Source: Blautia sp. Marseille-P3087 (GTDB lineage Bacteria > Bacillota > Clostridia > Lachnospirales > Lachnospiraceae). Taken from it: a DNA stretch of 64,000 nucleotides. The stretch covers positions 3,233,097-3,297,096 of the forward strand of contig NZ_LT635539.1 of the NCBI RefSeq assembly GCF_900120195.1, given 5' to 3'. The notes under the pieces are model-generated. The model was not told where the DNA came from and did not search any database. It was given only the letters and a program-made list of their open reading frames with translations. Below, one piece after another: positions 8,664 through 17,118 of the stretch. The position numbers were made by a program, and so were the translations under genes. Positions within the stretch are counted from its first letter, which is position 1; every line of letters begins with the position of its first letter.

Positions 8664-9155
8664 ATGGAAAAGTTTACAGGTAAAGTCTGGGTACTTGGCG
8701 ATGACATCGATACAGATATTATCATTCCGACCGAGTATCTGGCACTCAAAACAATCGACGATATGAAACAGTACGGATTCAGCCCGCTTCGCCCGGAACT
8801 GGCTGGTCAGATCCAGAAAGGCGACATCATTGTTGCGGGCAAAAACTTCGGCTGCGGTTCATCAAGAGAGCAGGCACCGGAGATCATCAAGGCACTTGGA
8901 ATCCAGTGTGTCATCGCGAAATCTTTTGCAAGAATTTTCTTCAGAAATTCTATTAACAATGGTCTTCTTCTGATCGAACAGCCGGATCTTCATGAGGATG
9001 TCAAAGAGGGAGATTCTGTGACTGTTGTGATGAATGAACATGTAGATTACAATGACAAACAGTACCCGATCGCTTCCCTGCCGGAGAACCTGATGAGCAT
9101 CATTCAGGCGGGCGGACTTGTAAAAGCCATGCGTAAACTGAACGGACTGGACTAA
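8664..9155 (+). CDS. Isopropylmalate isomerase-type hydro-lyase, small subunit (copy 2)
   Basis: The 163-residue swivelling subunit belongs to the second tandem pair. It keeps GKNFGCGSSREQAP and KSFARIFFRNSINNG but has the loop YLAL where copy 1 has YLLL, and a longer acidic segment in the C-terminal half. The two small subunits are clearly related yet diverged, which suggests an old duplication with different substrates. The start is preceded by GTGAGGGAAC, a weak ribosome site. Confidence 0.88.
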   Translation: MEKFTGKVWVLGDDIDTDIIIPTEYLALKTIDDMKQYGFSPLRPELAGQIQKGDIIVAGKNFGCGSSREQAPEIIKALGIQCVIAKSFARIFFRNSINNGLLLIEQPDLHEDVKEGDSVTVVMNEHVDYNDKQYPIASLPENLMSIIQAGGLVKAMRKLNGLD

Positions 9156-9168
9156 GGAGGTAGATCAG

Positions 9169-10413
9169 ATGGGCGAAACAGTTATTGAAAAGATTATCAG
9201 AAACAATGTAGGCCATGCCGTAAAACCGGGTGATATCGTCACAGTCAATGTCGACAGAGTGATGATCCACGATATTTTTATTCCGTTTGTTGCAGAGAAA
9301 TTTGAAGAAATGGGATTTCAGAAATTATGGGATCCGGACAAAGTAGTCCTGATCTATGACCACCTTGTTCCGGCAAGCCAGCTTGATGATACCAGGCATT
9401 TCCACACAGGAGATGCTTTTGCAGAAAAATATGGCATGAAAAACGTACATAGAAGTGACGGAATCTGCCATCAGTTAATGACAGAGGCTGGTTATGTGAA
9501 ACCGGGCAACATCGTATTTGGTACAGACAGCCATACGACTACTTACGGATGTGTCGGCGCTTTTTCTTCCGGTATCGGTTATACCGAAATGGCAAGTATC
9601 CTCGGAACAGGTACTATGTGGATCAAAGTTCCGGAAACGATCAAAGTTGTGATCGACGGAGAACTTCCGGAAAATGTTATGTCAAAAGATGTGATCCTGC
9701 GTCTGATCGGAGATCTCGGTGCAGACGGAGCTACATATCGTGCACTGGAATTTACAGGAAGTGCAGTGAAGAATATGTCTGTGGCAAGCCGCATGACAAT
9801 TGCCAACATGGCAATCGAGGCAGGTGCAAAATGTGCGCTCTTTACTCCGGATGAAAAAACGGCAGAGTACTGCGAGATTGAGCTGAACGATTTCCAGAAG
9901 AGCCTTGTCGGAGATGAGGATGCCACATATCTTAAAACTGTGACCTATCGTGCAGAAAATCTTGTTCCGGTTCTGGCATGCCCGTCTCAGGTAGATAAGA
10001 TTCGTGATGTCAGCGCACTGGAAGGAACTGAGATCGATCAGGTATTTATCGGCTCCTGTACAAACGGACGTCTGGAAGACCTTGCAGCAGCAGCGGAAGT
10101 TCTGAAAGGCAAAAAAGTTGCTGATTATGTAAAACTGATCGTAACACCGGCAAGCCGTAAGATCTACAGACAGGCAATCGAGCTTGGTATTCTGGATACT
10201 CTGGCTGAAGCAGGGGCGATGATCACACATCCGGGATGTGGATTGTGCTGCGGACGAGCAGGCGGTATCCTGACAGACGGAGAGCGCGTTGTGGCAACAA
10301 ACAACCGTAATTTCCTCGGCCGTATGGGAACATCCAAAGTGGAAATTTATCTGGCATCTCCGAAGACTGCGGCAGCATGTGCAGTAGCAGGAAAGATTGT
10401 CAGCCCGAAATAA
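9169..10413 (+). CDS. Isopropylmalate isomerase-type hydro-lyase, large subunit (copy 2)
   Basis: This 414-residue [4Fe-4S] catalytic subunit has cluster ligands Cys297 in GSCTNGRLEDL and Cys357/Cys360 in HPGCGLCCGRAGG. It has the more canonical motifs of the two copies (SCTN, GTDSHTTTYG), which makes it the better candidate for leucine biosynthesis. AAGGAGGT lies just upstream of the ATG. The operon ends with the terminator at 10436. Confidence 0.88.
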   Translation: MGETVIEKIIRNNVGHAVKPGDIVTVNVDRVMIHDIFIPFVAEKFEEMGFQKLWDPDKVVLIYDHLVPASQLDDTRHFHTGDAFAEKYGMKNVHRSDGICHQLMTEAGYVKPGNIVFGTDSHTTTYGCVGAFSSGIGYTEMASILGTGTMWIKVPETIKVVIDGELPENVMSKDVILRLIGDLGADGATYRALEFTGSAVKNMSVASRMTIANMAIEAGAKCALFTPDEKTAEYCEIELNDFQKSLVGDEDATYLKTVTYRAENLVPVLACPSQVDKIRDVSALEGTEIDQVFIGSCTNGRLEDLAAAAEVLKGKKVADYVKLIVTPASRKIYRQAIELGILDTLAEAGAMITHPGCGLCCGRAGGILTDGERVVATNNRNFLGRMGTSKVEIYLASPKTAAACAVAGKIVSPK

Positions 10414-10435
10414 AATACATTTAATTAACAAAAAA

Positions 10436-10493
10436 TGTCAAGAGGGAAGAAAAAATTTTCCCTCTTGACATCTTAATGATTTAGCACTATAGT
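10436..10493 (+). promoter_or_regulatory. Terminator hairpin whose 3' arm is the -35 box of the next promoter
   Basis: TGTCAAGAGGGAA (10436-10448) pairs with TTCCCTCTTGACA (10458-10470) to end the hydro-lyase operon. The last six bases, TTGACA (10465-10470), are followed 17 bases later by TATAGT (10488-10493), a near-consensus sigma-A promoter for the glycine riboswitch transcript. Confidence 0.8.
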
Positions 10494-10510
10494 ATAACGC
10501 AGTGACAGCA

Positions 10511-10696
10511 ATAACGAGGAGAAGTTTGCAGGAAAGAGGCCAGGGCCCACCGAAGGAGTAAAACTCTCAGGTATCCGTGTTATCGGACAGAAACTGTAAA
10601 TGGATCGTTTCTCTGGAGACACCTGTTTCAGTACAGGGGCCGAAGGTGCAAGCGACGCGTAAGCGTCTTGAATCTCTCAGGCAAAAGGACAGAGGA
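10511..10696 (+). ncRNA. Tandem glycine riboswitch
   Basis: Two consecutive aptamers are recognisable. Each has the conserved CACCGAAG or GCCGAAG core, and CTCTCAGG followed by the GGACAG closing strand (10551-10600 and 10640-10694). The second contains the typical CTCTCAGGCAAAAGGACAGAG. Glycine aptamers upstream of sodium:alanine/glycine symporters are well established. The expression platform is not obvious: GGATG (10694-10698) can pair with CATCC (10713-10717), but no clear terminator was seen, so ON or OFF control is open. Confidence 0.93.
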
Positions 10697-10865
10697 TGCT
10701 TTTTTATAATTACATCCTGGAAGTTTATTCTTTTATTAGTTCTGTTTTTATAGTCTGAGTTTCACAGATTCGTGTTTTTATCCTTTTCTTATCAGAGATT
10801 GATTCTTTTATTATTTCCCTTGTTTATGATGCTGAAAAATACATACGTAAGGAGAACTTTTTGAG

Positions 10866-12281
10866 ATGTGGGAAGCAATCAATAATTTCTTAGTTGCAGT
10901 GGATGACAAAGTCTGGGGAGTGCCGCTTATGGTATTGATCATAGCCGGTGGTGTCCTTCTTACCAGCAGACTTGGGTTCCTTCAGGTGCGTCGTCTTCCG
11001 TTGGCTCTGAAATGGATGTTTAAGAATGAAGAAGAGGGAGACGGAGAAATCTCCAGTTTTGCAGCTTTATGTACAGCACTGAGTGCAACGATCGGTACCG
11101 GTAATATCGTCGGCGTGGCAACAGCAGTCTGTGCCGGAGGTCCGGGAGCATTGTTCTGGATGATCGTGGCAGCCTTCTTCGGAATGGCAACCAAATATTC
11201 AGAAGGTCTTTTGGCAGTCAAATATCGTGTGGTTGCCGAGGACGGACACAGCCTTGGCGGACCATTCTACTATATCGAAAAAGGTATGGGAAGCAAATGG
11301 AAATGGCTTGCAAAGATCTTTGCATTCTTTGGAGTATGTGTTGGTCTCTTTGGTATCGGTACTTTCAGCCAGGTAAATGGTATTTCCAGTGCGGTACAGA
11401 ACTTCTTTGATCCAAATAAAACAAACTGCATCAATATCCCGTTTTTGGGACAGTATTCTGTGGCTGTTGTTGTTTCTTCTCTGATTCTTGCATTCTGTGT
11501 GGCAGCAATCCTGATCGGAGGTCTGAAGCGAATTGCAACAGTCAGCCAGATCATTGTACCATTTATGGCAGTAATCTATATTGTGCTCAGTGTTGCTCTG
11601 ATCATCTGCAACATTACGGAGATCCCGGCAGCAATCGTAACTGTTGTAAAAGCAGCGTTTAACCCGAGGGCAGTGACAGGTGGTGTGGTTGGATCCATGA
11701 TCGTGGCAATGCAGAAAGGTGTCGCACGAGGAATTTTCTCCAATGAGGCAGGTCTTGGTAGTGCACCGATCGCAGCAGCAGCAGCTCAGACAAAAGAGCC
11801 GGTACGTCAGGGTCTGGTAAGTATGACAGGTACTTTTATTGATACGATCATTATCTGTACAATGACAGGTCTGTCTATTGTCCTGACAGGCGCATGGCAG
11901 GTAGAAGGTATTGAAGGCGTACAGGTTACTACATATGCATTCCAGCACGGACTTCCGCTTCCGGCGAAATTCACAGCATTTATATTGATGCTCTGTCTTG
12001 TATTCTTTGCATTTACTACCATCCTTGGATGGGATTACTACAGTGAACGTTGTCTGGAATATCTGACAAACGGACACCAGAAAAAAATCATTGTATACCG
12101 TTGGTTATATATTCTCGCAGTATTTAGCGGACCTTACATGACAGTAAGTGCTGTATGGACCATTGCAGATATCTTCAATGGTCTGATGGCAATTCCGAAT
12201 ATGATCGCACTGTTTGCATTGAGTGGAGTCGTAGTAAAAGAAACAAAAGCGTTCTTTGACGCAAAGAAACATAAAATGTAA
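10866..12281 (+). CDS. Sodium:alanine/glycine symporter (AGCS family), riboswitch-controlled
   Basis: This is an inner-membrane Na+- or H+-coupled amino-acid carrier of 471 residues with about ten membrane segments. Family signatures are seen at SATIGTGNIVGVATA, GPGALFWM, RGIFSNEAGLGSAPIAAAAA and ILGWDYYSERC. The glycine riboswitch directly upstream argues that glycine is a main substrate, for uptake or overflow. AAGGAG (10849-10854) sets the ATG at 10866. The gene ends at a hairpin that overlaps the start of tspO. Confidence 0.95.
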   Translation: MWEAINNFLVAVDDKVWGVPLMVLIIAGGVLLTSRLGFLQVRRLPLALKWMFKNEEEGDGEISSFAALCTALSATIGTGNIVGVATAVCAGGPGALFWMIVAAFFGMATKYSEGLLAVKYRVVAEDGHSLGGPFYYIEKGMGSKWKWLAKIFAFFGVCVGLFGIGTFSQVNGISSAVQNFFDPNKTNCINIPFLGQYSVAVVVSSLILAFCVAAILIGGLKRIATVSQIIVPFMAVIYIVLSVALIICNITEIPAAIVTVVKAAFNPRAVTGGVVGSMIVAMQKGVARGIFSNEAGLGSAPIAAAAAQTKEPVRQGLVSMTGTFIDTIIICTMTGLSIVLTGAWQVEGIEGVQVTTYAFQHGLPLPAKFTAFILMLCLVFFAFTTILGWDYYSERCLEYLTNGHQKKIIVYRWLYILAVFSGPYMTVSAVWTIADIFNGLMAIPNMIALFALSGVVVKETKAFFDAKKHKM

Positions 12282-12300
12282 AGGTGTAAAATGAATAATT

Positions 12301-12361
12301 CCTTCTGTTTTTCATAAAATAGACATTAGAAATGTCGAGAAAAACAGGAGGGATTTTTTTG
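12301..12361 (+). promoter_or_regulatory. Hairpin that combines a terminator with the tspO ribosome binding site
   Basis: CCTTCTGTTTTTC (12301-12313) pairs over 13 bp (one G-U) with bases 12339-12351, which include the Shine-Dalgarno AGGAGGG of tspO. A further small hairpin, GACAT/ATGTC, lies inside. The stem is followed by seven T, and the tspO start TTG (12359-12361) is the end of that T-run. Confidence 0.7.
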
Positions 12362-12826
12362 AAGAAAAGAACAAAAACACTGCTCACCTGTCTGGCAGTG
12401 CCGCTTGGAGTTGGGGCTGTTTCCGGATTTCTGACACAGGGAAGCATGGATACATTTGAAAAATTAAATCAGCCTCCGCTTGCTCCGCCGGGATGGGTAT
12501 TTCCGGTAGTGTGGACCGGACTGTTTGCAATGATGGGAACAGCATCTTATCTGATCGCGCGTCTGCCGGAATCGGAAGAGAAGAAAAAAGCATTGACGCT
12601 GTATGGAATACAGCTTGCAGTGAACTTTCTGTGGCCGGTATTTTTCTTTAATGCGGGATGGTATCTGTTTTCGTTTGCATGGCTGTTGCTGTTGTGGTAC
12701 CTGGTATATCTCTGTACAAAAGCCTTTTATCATCTTTCGGAGAAGGCAGGATACCTGATGATCCCATATCTGGTGTGGCTGACCTTTGCAGGATATTTGA
12801 ATTTTGCTATTTTTCTTTTGAACTGA
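12359..12826 (+). CDS. tspO: TspO/MBR-family tryptophan-rich membrane protein
   Basis: This 155-residue protein has five predicted transmembrane helices and belongs to the translocator/benzodiazepine-receptor family, whose bacterial members bind porphyrins. The family pattern is seen in LNQPPLAPPGWVFPVVWTGL and in the tryptophan-rich NFLWPVFFFNAGWYLFSFAW. TTG 12359 is chosen because the perfect AGGAGGG is six bases upstream and the length then fits the family; ATG 12332 is an alternative lying inside the hairpin loop. No porphyrin genes are near. Confidence 0.9.
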   Translation: MKKRTKTLLTCLAVPLGVGAVSGFLTQGSMDTFEKLNQPPLAPPGWVFPVVWTGLFAMMGTASYLIARLPESEEKKKALTLYGIQLAVNFLWPVFFFNAGWYLFSFAWLLLLWYLVYLCTKAFYHLSEKAGYLMIPYLVWLTFAGYLNFAIFLLN

Positions 12827-12827
12827 T

Positions 12828-12861
12828 ACAAAACACTGTCTGAAAATGGCAGTGCTTTTGT
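12828..12861 (+). terminator. Terminator after tspO
   Basis: ACAAAACACTG (12828-12838) pairs with CAGTGCTTTTGT (12850-12861), one base bulged. A short T-rich stretch follows. Confidence 0.65.
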
Positions 12862-12902
12862 ATTTTACAGAAAAACATCTGATTTTCACACAAAAACAGT
12901 GC

Positions 12903-12931
12903 TTGACAAAGAATGAGGAATCCTGTAATAT
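12903..12931 (+). promoter_or_regulatory. Sigma-A promoter of the FAD-dehydrogenase gene
   Basis: TTGACA (12903-12908) and TAATAT (12926-12931) are separated by 17 bases. The transcript would carry a leader of about 180 bases. Confidence 0.75.
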
Positions 12932-12937
12932 AGATAA

Positions 12938-13104
12938 GGATTATGGTTAACAATACATATGTTGAACATTTTTCCAACTGCCGTAATGAATGGAAGTGAC
13001 AGGAATTGTCATGATACCTTCTGCGACAGCTTTTTTTATGCAACAGGGATGTCCTGCTGCAAATGGATGAGGGATATAAACAGATGGGAAGAAGCAATAC
13101 TCAC
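12938..13104 (+). promoter_or_regulatory. Long structured 5' leader of unknown type
   Basis: The leader holds several hairpins. TTCCA (12972-12976) can pair with TGGAA (12991-12995). TGACA/TGTCA (12997-13011) is enclosed by GAAG/CTTC. CAGG/CCTG lies within GCAACAGG...CCTGCTGC (about 13040-13061). A T-run of seven follows GACAGC at 13025-13037. It was not matched to any riboswitch consensus that I know. Confidence 0.4.
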
Positions 13105-13118
13105 AAGGAGGAAGATGC

Positions 13119-14489
13119 ATGAACTATGATGTAATCATTATTGGTGCCGGCCCGGGAGGGATTTTTGCAGCATATGAGCTGATGAAGGAAAAACCGGATT
13201 ACAAAGTGGCTGTTTTTGAAGAGGGATATTCTCTTGAAAAAAGAAAATGTCCGATCGACGGCAAAAAGATTAAAAACTGTATCAACTGTAAGAGATGCTC
13301 GATCATGTGCGGTTTCGGCGGCGCAGGTGCATTCTCTGATGGAAAATATAATATCACCAATGACTTTGGCGGAACACTGTATGAACATATCGGCAAGAGC
13401 GAAGCTATTGAGCTGATGAAATATGTAGACGATATCAATATGGAATACGGCGGACAGGGAACAAAGCTTTATTCTACAGCTGGGACCAAATTCAAAAAAC
13501 TCTGCCTGCAGAACAAACTGAATCTTCTGGATGCGTCCGTACGTCATCTCGGAACAGATATCAACTATATCGTTCTGGAGAATCTGTATAATGCAATGAA
13601 AGATCATGTGGATTTCTATTTTGATACACCGGTTGAAAAACTGGAGGTTTTCGAAGATGGATACCGTGTGATCTGCGCAAAAGGCTCTTACGAGTGTAAG
13701 AAATGTATTGTTTCTGTTGGAAGAAGCGGAAGTAAATGGATGGAAAACGTCTGTAAGGACCTTAAGATTCCTACCAAATCCAACCGTGTGGACCTCGGTG
13801 TCCGCGTAGAGCTTCCGGCAGTTATTTTCTCACATCTGACAGATGAGCTTTACGAGAGTAAGATCGTTTACCGCACAGAGAAATTCGAAGATAATGTCCG
13901 TACATTCTGTATGAACCCGAACGGAATCGTTGTAAATGAAAACACCAACGGAATCATCACCGTAAACGGTCACAGCTATGAGGGAGATGAGAAGAAGACC
14001 GAGAATACCAACTTTGCCCTTCTTGTTTCCAAACATTTCTCTGAGCCGTTCAAAGACAGTAACGGATACGGTGAAAGTATTGCAAGGCTTTCGAACATGC
14101 TTGGCGGTGGTGTCATTGTACAGCGTTTCGGTGACCTTGTACGTGGACGTAGAAGTACCGTGAAACGTGTGGAAGAGGGACTTGTCACACCAACGCTTAC
14201 TGCAACACCTGGAGACTTGAGTCTTGTACTTCCGAAGCGTATTCTGGATGGTATCATTGAAATGATTTATGCACTGGACAAAGTAGCTCCGGGAACTGCC
14301 AACGACGATACACTGCTGTATGGTGTCGAAGTCAAATTCTACAATATGGAAGTTGAGATTGACGATAATCTTGAGAGCTGCTACAAAGGACTGTATGTGA
14401 TCGGTGACGGAAGTGGTGTTACCCATTCCCTGTCCCACGCATCTGCAAGTGGTATCTACGTAGCAAGACATATCGCAGAACAGAACTAA
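13119..14489 (+). CDS. FAD-dependent dehydrogenase, COG2509 type
   Basis: The 456-residue flavoprotein starts with the dinucleotide-binding motif DVIIIGAGPGGIFAAYEL. A cysteine-rich segment follows (about residues 44-70, KCPIDGKKIKNC...CKRCSIMCGFGG), which may be redox-active or bind a cluster. The C-terminal FAD motif is YVIGDGSGVTHSLSHA. The family is widespread in clostridia, and its electron donor and acceptor are unknown to me. AAGGAGGA lies six bases before the ATG. It is a single-gene unit with its own promoter and terminator. Confidence 0.88.
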   Translation: MNYDVIIIGAGPGGIFAAYELMKEKPDYKVAVFEEGYSLEKRKCPIDGKKIKNCINCKRCSIMCGFGGAGAFSDGKYNITNDFGGTLYEHIGKSEAIELMKYVDDINMEYGGQGTKLYSTAGTKFKKLCLQNKLNLLDASVRHLGTDINYIVLENLYNAMKDHVDFYFDTPVEKLEVFEDGYRVICAKGSYECKKCIVSVGRSGSKWMENVCKDLKIPTKSNRVDLGVRVELPAVIFSHLTDELYESKIVYRTEKFEDNVRTFCMNPNGIVVNENTNGIITVNGHSYEGDEKKTENTNFALLVSKHFSEPFKDSNGYGESIARLSNMLGGGVIVQRFGDLVRGRRSTVKRVEEGLVTPTLTATPGDLSLVLPKRILDGIIEMIYALDKVAPGTANDDTLLYGVEVKFYNMEVEIDDNLESCYKGLYVIGDGSGVTHSLSHASASGIYVARHIAEQN

Positions 14490-14507
14490 ATATAATTTAA
14501 GACTAAA

Positions 14508-14549
14508 GAAAAGCCCATGAACTGTAAGGTGACAGTTTGTGGGTTTTTT
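14508..14549 (+). terminator. Terminator after the FAD-dehydrogenase gene
   Basis: AAGCCCA...AACTGT pairs with ACAGTT...TGGG and is followed by TTTTTT (14544-14549). Confidence 0.8.
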
Positions 14550-14638
14550 GCATTGTACATCGAGGAGGTGCAGGTGGCTTTCTCAGAAAAAAGCTGTTAT
14601 AATAAATGCAGAATAATCATAGGGAGGCTTTTTGTACT

Positions 14639-15513
14639 TTGCATACAATTGAAAACGAAGAACTCCGTGTAATGATCAGTGACCACGGGGCAGAACTGTT
14701 AGGAATCTTTGATAAAAAAACAATCGTGAGATTCTCTGGAATGCAGATCCGAAATACTGGAAACGCCACGCGCCGGTACTTTTTCCGAATGTAGGACGTT
14801 TTTATAAGGACACCTGCCTGATCGGAGGAGAGACTTATACATCCGGACAGCACGGATTTGCCCGTGATATGGAATTTGTCTGTGTTGAAGAAACAGAAAC
14901 ATCTGTGACACACTTACTGGAAGCAACAGATGCAACGAAGAAAGCATGGCCGTATGAATTTCAGCTTTACATTACCCATACGTTAAACGGACGCGATCTG
15001 ACGGTGGCATGGAAAGTTGTAAATAAAGATCAGGAGATCATGTATTTTACAATCGGTGCACATCCGGCATTTAATGTTCCGGTTCTTCCGGACACGGTGC
15101 AGAGCCAGTACCATCTGACATTCAGTGGACAGAAAGAACTTACCTATTGCCTGCTGCACCCGGAATATGCGACGGCAATGCCGGATCAGCCGCATACACT
15201 TTCTTTGGAAAACGGCACCTGTCTGATCGATGAGCATATGTTTGATGAAGGTGCACTGATCTTTGATGACGGACAGATTACAAAAGCCGGAATCGTTTTA
15301 CCGGACGGTACTCCTTACGTGGAAATTTCATGTGAAGGTTTTCCGAACTTTGGTATCTGGTCTGCAATCGGAGCACCATTTGTATGCCTTGAACCATGGA
15401 TGGGACGCTGTGACAATACCGGCTATAATGAAGAATTGTCAAAGAAACCGAATATTAATACGCTGAAACCGACAGAAATATTTGACAAATCTTATGTGAT
15501 TTCCGTGAAATAG
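14639..15513 (+). pseudogene. Aldose 1-epimerase (LacX-like) gene with a -1 frameshift in an A7 run
   Basis: The product would be a galactose-mutarotase-fold enzyme that interconverts sugar anomers. The first frame (TTG 14639, after AGGGAGG at 14621-14627) encodes HTIENEELRVMISDHGAEL and stops at 14794. The rest, from NREILWNADPKYWKRHAPVL through GAHPAFNVPV to the end at 15513, lies in the -1 frame. The break is at AAAAAAA (14714-14720), where eight A would keep the frame. It may be a real inactivation, a site rescued by polymerase or ribosome slippage, or a sequencing error. Everything else in both parts looks intact. Confidence 0.85.
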
Positions 15514-15538
15514 ACGAAAGATATTTTAAGCATAAAAG

Positions 15539-15587
15539 AAAAGCTGGAGTGCTATCAAAATCAGAGTTGATAGCATCCAGCTTTTTT
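15539..15587. terminator. Bidirectional terminator between convergent genes
   Basis: The arm at 15539-15558 (AAAAGCTGGAGTGCTATCAA) pairs, with one mismatch, with 15567-15587, which ends in TTTTTT. On the minus strand the arm ends in TTTT, so it can serve both sides. Confidence 0.85.
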
Positions 15588-15609
15588 GTACTGCAAAGCA
15601 GATATGTAA

Positions 15610-16839
15610 TTATTTTTTCTCGTCGATTTTCAGACGACCTTTTAATGCGACACAGCATGCAAGGTCTCCGATAACGTTGACACAGGTTGCACCCATATCA
15701 CAGAGCGTATTGATACTGATGTAAACGCCCATAACACCGGCAGGAAGTCCAGCCATAGTTGCGAGTGCTGCGAAAGATGCGATTGCACCTCCAGGTACAC
15801 CTGGCGTTCCGACAGAGAGGAGTACGTTTGCAAGAAGTACGATTACCATCATGGAGACGCTGACGTTGATTCCGCATGCGTTGGCAAAGAACATGATCAT
15901 AAAGGACATCAGGATGGATACGGCATCCATGTTTACGGTAGCACCAAGTGGAATAGCGATACTGGTGATTTTGTTGGAAACGCCCATACCTTCTTCCATA
16001 CACTGTTTACTGATCGGAATCGTAGCAGAACTGGAACATGTTCCGAAAGCATTCAGGGCAGCCGGCATAATGGTTTTGAAAAACTTGACAGGGCTTTCTT
16101 TACCGATTATTTTTACAGCAAGTCCGTACACTACAAATGCAAAGATGAAGAATGCAAGATAGAGGATGATCAGCTGAGTTGCCAGTGAGATGATCGTCTC
16201 GGTACCGTTTGCTTCGACAACAGGAACGATCGTACAGAAAACACCGATTGGTGTAAAGTACATGATTGTGCTGATGATTTTTAAGCATACTTCGTTGAGT
16301 GAATCAATTACATTCAGAAGTGCTTTTCCCTTGTCACCGACAGAGATCAGGGTGAATCCGATGATTACTGCAAAAACAAGAACCTGAAGCATATTTCCCT
16401 GTGCAAAAGCACTTACTGGATTGGATGGGATCAGATTTTTGACTGTTTCCAGAATATTGCTCATATCAGTAGCGGCAATATCGGAAGTAGCCATCTCGAA
16501 GGAAACACCCTCACCGAGATGAATCAGTCGCGGAATGATCAGTCCGGCAAGACTTGCAAGTGCTGTTGTGCAAAGGAAAAATACCATAGCGGCACCGGTG
16601 ATCTTTCCGGTTGTGCGGATATTTCCGATGCTGCAGATTCCCATAACAACGGAACAAAATACAAGTGGAAAAATCATCATGTTCAGGGCATTCATGTAAA
16701 TGCCACCAAGAAGACTGGTTACGGTCAGAACCGGGGTAAAGCGGTCTGCCAGAAATAGTCCGGTCAGGATACCAAGAAGCAGGCCGATGAAAATCGCACC
16801 GGTGATGTGCTTCTGATACCATGCATAGAATTTCTTCAT
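15610..16839 (-). CDS. Dicarboxylate/amino-acid:cation symporter (DAACS family)
   Basis: This 409-residue membrane carrier of the glutamate/aspartate/serine/dicarboxylate group is of the GltP/SstT type. The re-entrant loop motif is present as GTCSSSATIPISK and the cation/substrate motif as IPLGATVNMDAVS. TPGVPGGAIASFAAL lies near the C-terminus. The length matches the family. On the minus strand GAGGAGGAGAT precedes the ATG, and a consensus promoter lies about 70-95 bases upstream. Serine/threonine and glutamate/aspartate uptake are both possible. Confidence 0.92.
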   Translation of the reverse strand: MKKFYAWYQKHITGAIFIGLLLGILTGLFLADRFTPVLTVTSLLGGIYMNALNMMIFPLVFCSVVMGICSIGNIRTTGKITGAAMVFFLCTTALASLAGLIIPRLIHLGEGVSFEMATSDIAATDMSNILETVKNLIPSNPVSAFAQGNMLQVLVFAVIIGFTLISVGDKGKALLNVIDSLNEVCLKIISTIMYFTPIGVFCTIVPVVEANGTETIISLATQLIILYLAFFIFAFVVYGLAVKIIGKESPVKFFKTIMPAALNAFGTCSSSATIPISKQCMEEGMGVSNKITSIAIPLGATVNMDAVSILMSFMIMFFANACGINVSVSMMVIVLLANVLLSVGTPGVPGGAIASFAALATMAGLPAGVMGVYISINTLCDMGATCVNVIGDLACCVALKGRLKIDEKK

Positions 16840-16861
16840 TTTATCTCCTCCTCAAAAAGTG

Positions 16862-16892
16862 GTATGCTTCGGCAATAATCCCCGAATACATA
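16862..16892 (-). promoter_or_regulatory. Hairpin in the symporter 5' leader
   Basis: Read on the minus strand, GTATG...TTCGG pairs with CCGAA...CATAC around a nine-base loop. The hairpin lies between the promoter and the Shine-Dalgarno site. No T-run follows, so it is not a plain terminator. Confidence 0.45.
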
Positions 16893-16906
16893 CAAACATA
16901 ACAAAA

Positions 16907-16936
16907 ATTATAGCATGCGTGTATATTTAGTGTCAA
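16907..16936 (-). promoter_or_regulatory. Sigma-A promoter of the DAACS symporter
   Basis: On the minus strand TTGACA (16936-16931) and TATAAT (16912-16907) are 18 bases apart. Confidence 0.8.
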
Positions 16937-17118
16937 GAAAACCAACAGTATTCTATTATAGAAGAAATACCTGTCAACATAAAATATCTGGGGGAGTTTT
17001 ATGCTATCGTTTGAGTAGATTTTGTTTTATTTTCTGATAAAATATGGTATAGTAACAAAGATGAATTGCATCAGAAAGATGCAGAATACTTGAGAGAAGA
17101 ATATTGGGGGAATAGACG

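Noticed and set aside
6871..10413. Annotation of either hydro-lyase pair as homoaconitase
   Set aside because: The small-subunit loops (YLLL, YLAL) lack the Arg that homoaconitases usually carry there, and no alpha-aminoadipate genes are near.
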